From: Nitrosomonas ureae
GTDB lineage: Bacteria; Pseudomonadota; Gammaproteobacteria; Burkholderiales; Nitrosomonadaceae
DNA length: 64,000 nt
Direction: 5' to 3'
Assembly (NCBI RefSeq): GCF_900206265.1
Contig: NZ_LT907782.1
Coordinates: forward strand, 2,976,001-3,040,000
Every line of letters starts with the position of its first letter. Position 1 is the first letter of the stretch. The notes below the pieces were generated by a model. The model did no database searches, had not been told where the DNA came from, and saw nothing but the letters and a program-made list of their open reading frames with translations. Position numbers and translations under genes: made by a program. This document shows positions 59,283-64,000 of the stretch, one piece after another.

Positions 59283-60242
59283 ATGGCTGATATTTTCTTT
59301 GACGTAAACAGCAATATCCGTGCGGTGGGTTCTATCCGCCGCGGCGTCGATGGCAATCCGCAATCCCTCGATGCATCCATTGCGGATGGCGATACCATTG
59401 GTTTTCATTGTGCCGGTAGTGGATCGTTGCGTTTTTTAGGTGTGGATACGCCGGAAAAGAATTTTCAACTTCCAGGCTCATCCGCACATCGTCGTCTTGA
59501 TTCGGAGGAATGGGAAAATTATTTGACGGATCCTTTCCTACCTCACTTGGGCCCTTATAATCTTGATGCTGATCTTATCGCTTACTTGCGTCCCCGCCTC
59601 GGCCCAGGTGCAGGCATCAATCATCGTTTTCATGGGAACAACGCCGAACAGACATTGATTGCGCACGTGCAAGCCGATATGGATGCATTGGGGCAAGATC
59701 CGAATACGTTTGGATATTTTCTGTCTTTCTCCTTCGAAGTATTTGATTCTTACGGGCGTTTCCTGGCGTTTATCAATCGTAACCAGCCTGATGCTCATAT
59801 TCCTGGTCCGCGGCCGTTTTCTTACAACGAACGGCAACTGGAAAGGGGTATGGCTTTACCGTATTTTATCTGGCCGAATATTGCGCCATTCCGCAAAGGA
59901 TCCTTGTTGGAGGCTGTTTTTGCGCCGGGTACGGCAAGACGGACTGCGGAGGCGAGTGCGGATTTAAGTCGTGCTCGCAATTTTGTGCGTCAAGCACGCG
60001 CAAACGGAATAGGTGTGTTCAATCCAGCCGATCCATTACGACTCGAGGCATTTGAGGTGCGCTATCTGGGACGGCGCGAATTGCCCAGTCGCGCAGTGAT
60101 TGATTTGAGTCGCGATGATGATGTCATTCTACAAGCGCAGCATTACTTTCGCATTCCTAATGCAGAAGACCGGTTGTTTATTCCGCCTGCATTCATTCCA
60201 CTGTTCGTCATGCGTGGGTGGCGGCTTGAAGGCTGGTTTTGA
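59283..60242 (+). CDS. Staphylococcal-nuclease-like protein
   Basis: The ATG here is preceded by an AGGGAGGTGATC ribosome-binding site, so I start 18 codons inside the longer frame. The 319-residue protein has the SNase signature: DGDT (35-38), RFLGVDTPE with Arg50, Asp55 and Glu58, and YGRFLAFI with Arg159, matching the calcium and catalytic residues. An insertion of about 95 residues separates the two halves, and a 150-residue C-terminal extension follows. No signal peptide is seen, so a cytoplasmic location is likely. It is followed by DUF4177 and TM2 genes. Confidence 0.75.
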   Translation: MADIFFDVNSNIRAVGSIRRGVDGNPQSLDASIADGDTIGFHCAGSGSLRFLGVDTPEKNFQLPGSSAHRRLDSEEWENYLTDPFLPHLGPYNLDADLIAYLRPRLGPGAGINHRFHGNNAEQTLIAHVQADMDALGQDPNTFGYFLSFSFEVFDSYGRFLAFINRNQPDAHIPGPRPFSYNERQLERGMALPYFIWPNIAPFRKGSLLEAVFAPGTARRTAEASADLSRARNFVRQARANGIGVFNPADPLRLEAFEVRYLGRRELPSRAVIDLSRDDDVILQAQHYFRIPNAEDRLFIPPAFIPLFVMRGWRLEGWF

Positions 60243-60276
60243 GAAATGTTTTAATTAAATCAAAGGAGACTGAATA

Positions 60277-60489
60277 ATGGCTTACAAGGAGTACAAAGTA
60301 TTACACGTGACGGAAGGTGGGGTGGGAACCATTTTCCTGGGTGCATCCGGAATTCCGATCAAGCGACTGGAAACAACGCTGAATAAAGAGGCCGCCGATG
60401 GTTGGACGCTGGTGTTCCAGTTTGTCGAGCAGAAACGGTTTTTGCTGTTCTGGAAGCGTGAGGCGGTGATCATCACCCTGGCACGCTAG
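60277..60489 (+). CDS. DUF4177 domain protein
   Basis: A 70-residue protein of the DUF4177 type: YKEYKVLHVTEGG, then LETTLNKEAADGWTLVFQF, then a strand ending FWKREAVIITLAR. The fold is a small alpha/beta unit of unknown function. A good AAAGGAG ribosome-binding site precedes it. It lies 34 bases after the nuclease-like gene and three before the TM2 gene, suggesting a three-gene operon. Confidence 0.82.
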   Translation: MAYKEYKVLHVTEGGVGTIFLGASGIPIKRLETTLNKEAADGWTLVFQFVEQKRFLLFWKREAVIITLAR

Positions 60490-60492
60490 TGT

Positions 60493-60879
60493 ATGAGATC
60501 GAAAGAAGCGGTTCAGGAAGAGGAGGAGCGTCTGCGTCATCTGGTGCGTGAATTGCCGGATGATAAACGGCTGCAATTTTTCCAGCAAGCCGAGAAGAAT
60601 CTGAAAGACCCGGATACCTATGCGGCGCTCAATTTTTTATTCATTGCCGGATTGCATCATTTTTATCTGGGCAAATGGTTGCGGGGTTTGGTCAATTTGA
60701 GTATTTTTTTGCTGGGAGTCATTTTGCTGTTTACGCCTGCAGTTATTCTGGGTGTGTTTTTGTTGCTTGCTGTTACGATCATCGAACTCAGGGCCTTGTT
60801 CAATTCACAGATTGTAGTCCAGGAATACAATAACAGCGTGATGGAAAGAATTTACCGTGTGCTTATAAGATCCGATTAA
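60493..60879 (+). CDS. TM2 domain membrane protein
   Basis: The 128-residue protein has a charged N-terminal helix (1-45), then a TM2-type segment, LNFLFIAGLHHFYLGKWLRG (about 52-71), and two membrane helices (64-98 region). A GLHHFYLGK motif is diagnostic of the TM2 family. The function is unknown; TM2 proteins are small inner-membrane proteins. It is the last of the SNase-like/DUF4177/TM2 group and is convergent with the HDOD gene. Confidence 0.83.
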   Translation: MRSKEAVQEEEERLRHLVRELPDDKRLQFFQQAEKNLKDPDTYAALNFLFIAGLHHFYLGKWLRGLVNLSIFLLGVILLFTPAVILGVFLLLAVTIIELRALFNSQIVVQEYNNSVMERIYRVLIRSD

Positions 60880-60921
60880 TTGTCGCCAATCAGAGATCTG
60901 TATGCCGCACTAGAATACAAG

Positions 60922-62172
60922 CTAATTCATGGTTGCGGGGGGGCGCTCAGACCATCCCCTTACTTGTGATTCGATGTCGGATAATTCATTCAGACTCAGG
61001 AAATCCAGTTCAGATAATAAGGAAGGAATGGATGCTGTTTCGCCTTTTTCTTTGGCTTCTATCAATTTCAATGCTTGACCCAAGCGTCCTTGGCGGTTTA
61101 ATAAGGCTTGATTCATGTCGTCAGAAATTCCTAATTTATTGACGATTTGCTGCATGTCAATACCTAATAATTGATCCAGAAGAGACAAAATACCTACCAT
61201 ATAAGCACGTTCGTGATGATTTTTATCATGAGGGCGTTCGGCTTTTGCAATCAATTCCATCAATTTCCCGCGGGTTACAGCAGTTTGTGTGATTTCATCG
61301 GACAGGCTATCCGCCGATTGGCTGGAGGTATACAGTAACAGTTGTATCCATTTCTGTAACTGCTTGCGTCCCATTAACTGCACAGCTTGTTTTATGGAAT
61401 TAATTTTTAAGGGTAGGCCGTCGCTACCGGTGTTCACCATACGCAACAGGTTATAACTCAAACCCGGTTGATGCTTGAATGCCTTCTCAATTTCGTCGAT
61501 ATCGCTTTCTTGATCATGTTCCTGCATTACCAAAGCTAATAACTTTAATAAGGGTATCTTGCCGGGATCAGCCCGTTTGACTGACATGACTTCGGGTTTT
61601 GCAAAATAATATCCTTGAAACATTTGGAAACCTAATTGCCTGCAATGCGCCTCCTGTTTCCGGTTTTCAACTTTTAGCGCCAGCAGCAATACTGGCCAAT
61701 GATTGAGCTGATTGACCAGTTCGGTGAGCTGGTTTCCGGTCAATGCCAGAACATCGATTTTGACGACACTGACCAAGGGTAACAGCAGCTCCACCTGGCT
61801 GGTGATCGCTACGATATTGTCGAGCGCAAACTGGTACCCTTTTTGTTTCAGTTCCTTACAACGTTGTAAGAATTCGAGTGTAATGGCTGCAGATTCCTTC
61901 ACTTCCAGCACAATGTGCTTGCTGGGCAGTAAGCTGATAATGTCGCTTAGGATGAGATCAGGATCCGCGTTGATAAAGCCACGCTGATGACCAAGCACGT
62001 TATGAATTCCGAACTTGCCATAAGCATTGACGATAACGTTTGCCGATGCCGACAGATCATTCGTGATATGAGCGGTTTCTTCAGCTTCTTCGTGTCTGAA
62101 CAGCAGCTCAAATGCCACCAGATTGTGATTACGATCTAGAATAGGTTGACGGCCAAGGCAGATGCTTTCCAT
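60922..62172 (-). CDS. EAL-HDOD signalling protein with degenerate EAL domain
   Basis: I start at the ATG after a GGAGGAA ribosome-binding site (31 codons inside a longer frame), giving 416 residues. The N-terminal half is EAL-like (GRQPILDRNHNLVAFELLF), but the catalytic glutamate motif is ELL, the metal motifs read VLEVKES and FALDN, and AEGVE is replaced by ALKVEN; cyclic-di-GMP hydrolysis is therefore unlikely. The C-terminal HDOD domain (about 200-395) is intact in outline. This is the YuxH/COG3434 architecture, used as a protein-interaction signal module. Confidence 0.88.
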   Translation of the reverse strand: MESICLGRQPILDRNHNLVAFELLFRHEEAEETAHITNDLSASANVIVNAYGKFGIHNVLGHQRGFINADPDLILSDIISLLPSKHIVLEVKESAAITLEFLQRCKELKQKGYQFALDNIVAITSQVELLLPLVSVVKIDVLALTGNQLTELVNQLNHWPVLLLALKVENRKQEAHCRQLGFQMFQGYYFAKPEVMSVKRADPGKIPLLKLLALVMQEHDQESDIDEIEKAFKHQPGLSYNLLRMVNTGSDGLPLKINSIKQAVQLMGRKQLQKWIQLLLYTSSQSADSLSDEITQTAVTRGKLMELIAKAERPHDKNHHERAYMVGILSLLDQLLGIDMQQIVNKLGISDDMNQALLNRQGRLGQALKLIEAKEKGETASIPSLLSELDFLSLNELSDIESQVRGWSERPPATMN

Positions 62173-62381
62173 AAATTCCTCCGGAATAATCGATTGCGTT
62201 CTGGTATTTGATGCTATTGCTAAGATTTTAGAGAAACTCGCACAGTACGTGCAGATGCGAATCATTTTCCAAGCAGAGGAGAATATCGCAAAGCCGATGG
62301 TTGCTTTGTGATAATAAAACGGGTTTTTGCTGGCTAAATAGCAAATTTGATCATGTGCTTATTTTTTTATTACTTTTTTCA

Positions 62382-63314
62382 ATGAAGACTATTTTTTGGT
62401 ATTTGCAAGAATATGTAAAGACTGTAGATAAGGGGTTGTTATTTTTTTGCAGTGTATGGATTAGTCTCATGATGGCTCTGAATTATCAGTGGGATATTGA
62501 GCGCGTCATGATCGTTGGTATGAGTTCCCGATATTATCAATTTATTGCACTTTTTACGGTCTACTGCTGCGCTTTTGTCGTTCCCTATTTATTTGCCATC
62601 CAATTCAGGAGGCATGTGATCACCCCTGCGCCTGCTTTTTGGTTGCTGCTGCTATTTGCGCCAGCCTTGTTTGCGCTCAAAGTGAGCATTGCCAATCCGC
62701 TGGAAAATATGCTGCAAGGCGTCTGGGGTGATTATTTGACGGCAGTGACTACATTGCCATTCAAATTTCTGGTCGTACTGATTCCATTGGCAGTTTTATA
62801 CCAAATGCTTCCCATACAACCCAGTTTCTGGGGTGCAACAGTAAAAGATATTCGGTGGGGACCTTATTGCTTGATGCTGTTGCTGATGATGCCGCTGATC
62901 ATTTTTGCCAGTATGCAACCGGATTTTTTGAATGCTTACCCCCGATTAAAGCATGTTGCTTTTATTGCATCCCATACGGAGGATGTGCTGATGTATCAAC
63001 TGTTGTACGAAATCAGCTACGGGATCGATTTTGTGACCATTGAACTATTCTTCCGCGGTTTTCTGCTATTCGCTTTTGTACGCTACGCCGGAGCAGCGGC
63101 AATTCTACCGATGGCTACGTTCTATTGCAGTATTCACTTCGGTAAACCGCTGCTGGAGTGTATTTCTTCCTTTCTGGGTGGATGGATATTGGGCGTTATT
63201 GCCTATAGAACCCGATCCATCGTAGGAGGATTGGCAGTACATCTGGGAATTGCCTGGATGATGGAAGTCGGAGGGTATATGGGAAATCTCTGGTTGGGTC
63301 GGAATATTCCATAA
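62382..63314 (+). CDS. CPBP-type membrane protease-like protein
   Basis: The preferred ATG gives 310 residues; a TTG 27 codons upstream is possible but adds nothing recognisable, and neither has a good ribosome-binding site. About eight membrane segments are visible. Near the C-terminus IELFFRGFLL corresponds to the EExxxR motif (first Glu replaced by Ile), YCSIHFGKP to FxxxH, and a later VHLGIAW to the third motif. CPBP proteins are glutamyl proteases of the CAAX type or dead relatives. It is divergent from the HDOD gene. Confidence 0.78.
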   Translation: MKTIFWYLQEYVKTVDKGLLFFCSVWISLMMALNYQWDIERVMIVGMSSRYYQFIALFTVYCCAFVVPYLFAIQFRRHVITPAPAFWLLLLFAPALFALKVSIANPLENMLQGVWGDYLTAVTTLPFKFLVVLIPLAVLYQMLPIQPSFWGATVKDIRWGPYCLMLLLMMPLIIFASMQPDFLNAYPRLKHVAFIASHTEDVLMYQLLYEISYGIDFVTIELFFRGFLLFAFVRYAGAAAILPMATFYCSIHFGKPLLECISSFLGGWILGVIAYRTRSIVGGLAVHLGIAWMMEVGGYMGNLWLGRNIP

Positions 63315-63346
63315 ATACTCGGAAATGAAGAGAGTATTTATGGAAT
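63306..63346. repeat. 15-bp perfect inverted repeat over a stop codon
   Basis: Bases 63306-63320 and 63332-63346 are exact reverse complements, leaving an 11-base loop. The left arm spans the stop codon of the CPBP-type gene. No T-run follows on either strand, so it is not a standard intrinsic terminator. It may stabilise the 3' end of the mRNA or bind a protein. Confidence 0.7.
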
Positions 63347-63666
63347 GAAGAAAGGGTTAAGGAAATTCCGGAAGCAGTACTCAGACTTCTGGGGCAGCGA
63401 CTTACAAAGGATGTCAGTGCTCCATGAGCGCAGGGTGTAAAGAATATCGTTTCCCGGCTAATTTATCAGCCCGTCAAATTTGTAATTCTCTAATATTAAC
63501 TGTTGCGGTTAGCGATTGAATTCACCATACTATGAATGCACCCAACGATGTTTGGTGTTGTTCTTCGTAGCACAAGGATTCTTGTTTTAAACTTGAACAC
63601 CATCTTGAGTTTTTAAATTAGAAGTATCACTAATGAAAGGTGGCGACTTTATTAGGAGAATATGAC
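63347..63666. other. Intergenic region before the CHRD gene
   Basis: No gene was found in these 320 bases. The stretch should hold the promoter of the CHRD gene; a TTGAAC near 63593 is a possible -35 but the -10 partner is poor. An AGGAG ribosome-binding site sits at 63654-63658 before the start codon. No other structure stood out. Confidence 0.5.
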
Positions 63667-64000
63667 ATGAAGAACTTATATTTCAAGTTGTTTTTGCTGA
63701 CGGCTTTGTGTGTTGGAGTAAGTGCCGCATATGCCGCAAATGAGTTGAAATTCAGGGCGGACTTAAGCGGTGCACAAGAGGTTACCACGCCTGCAGGCGG
63801 GGTTGCTACTGATACTGCCGGCACAATTGAAGTGGAATTTGATGCGGCGTTAACCAGAACCCAGTTTCGTCTCACTGTACGCAGCGGTAGCGGGATCATA
63901 CAGGCGCATTTTCACTGTGCCTCTGCAGGCGTGAACGGACCGATCGTGGCCTTTCTCTTCGGCCCCGTAGATCCGCCAGTGGATGTGGGTGAAGGATCCG
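63667..64000 (+). CDS. Secreted CHRD-domain protein, 3' truncated
   Basis: The gene begins with a strong ribosome-binding site, and the frame stays open to the window edge (111 codons). Residues 1-25 are a signal peptide, with cleavage likely after AYAA. A CHRD (chordin-type) domain follows: LKFRADLSGAQEV, then FRLTVRSGSGIIQAHFHC and NGPIVAFLFGP, the last with the His-x-His pair typical of the family. CHRD proteins are exported and of uncertain function. The C-terminal part lies beyond the window. Confidence 0.85.
   Translation, partial: MKNLYFKLFLLTALCVGVSAAYAANELKFRADLSGAQEVTTPAGGVATDTAGTIEVEFDAALTRTQFRLTVRSGSGIIQAHFHCASAGVNGPIVAFLFGPVDPPVDVGEGS

Noticed and set aside
62173..62265. Longer N-terminus of the EAL-HDOD gene
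   Set aside because: The downstream ATG has a strong GGAGGAA site and matches the family start; the extra 31 codons look like untranslated sequence.

Overview
The window looks like a chromosomal segment of a betaproteobacterium, most likely an ammonia oxidiser of the Nitrosomonas group. This is inferred from gene content and order: a gyrA-serC-pheA-hisC-tyrA supra-operon, infA inside the ribosomal cluster, pilMNOPQ beside the PBP1A gene, bioBFHCD, and a structured element upstream of hemB that resembles the betaproteobacterial (anti-)hemB RNA motif. No insertion sequence, prophage, CRISPR array, tRNA or rRNA gene was seen. The window cuts bamD at the left edge and a CHRD-domain gene at the right edge.

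Bases 1-5480 hold bamD (C-terminal part), a universal stress protein, a membrane-anchored alpha/beta hydrolase, a FecR-like membrane protein with no partner genes, an unrecognised membrane protein and a tandem-receiver response regulator. A gene-poor AT-rich stretch follows. Bases 5481-13569, all minus strand, form one amino-acid supra-operon: gyrA, serC, serA, pheA, hisC, tyrA (serine, phenylalanine and tyrosine synthesis). Bases 13865-17869 carry the arginine genes argD, argF and argG, then yajQ.

Bases 17964-36733 are the translation core. A consensus-quality promoter and a hairpin-bearing leader precede the str operon (rpsL, rpsG, fusA, tuf). The S10, spc and alpha blocks follow without a strong terminator between them, ending with rpoA and rplQ. 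rpmJ (37 codons) lies between infA and rpsM. This block is visibly more AT-rich than its flanks. birA, coaX, engB and hemB follow on the same strand, with an antisense-type structured RNA candidate between engB and hemB.

Bases 40407-47923 pair the class A penicillin-binding protein gene (minus strand) with the divergent pilMNOPQ operon of the type IV pilus. Minus-strand trmL and comF lie next, then the tightly coupled plus-strand biotin operon bioB-bioF-bioH-bioC-bioD. birA, also in the window, encodes the matching biotin ligase and probable repressor. bioA is absent here.

From 53.8 kb to the right end the region is a looser accessory set: a PD-(D/E)XK-like protein with a Gln in place of the usual Lys, a DUF3175 protein, an orphan 212-residue protein, a Tat-exported beta carbonic anhydrase, a GT-B glycosyltransferase, a DJ-1/PfpI-type protein, a polytopic membrane protein, a staphylococcal-nuclease-like protein with a large insertion followed by DUF4177 and TM2 genes, a degenerate EAL-HDOD protein, a CPBP-type membrane protein and a secreted CHRD protein. 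The least-explained material is the engB-hemB RNA, the str and S10 leaders, and the small proteins at 53.9-60.9 kb.
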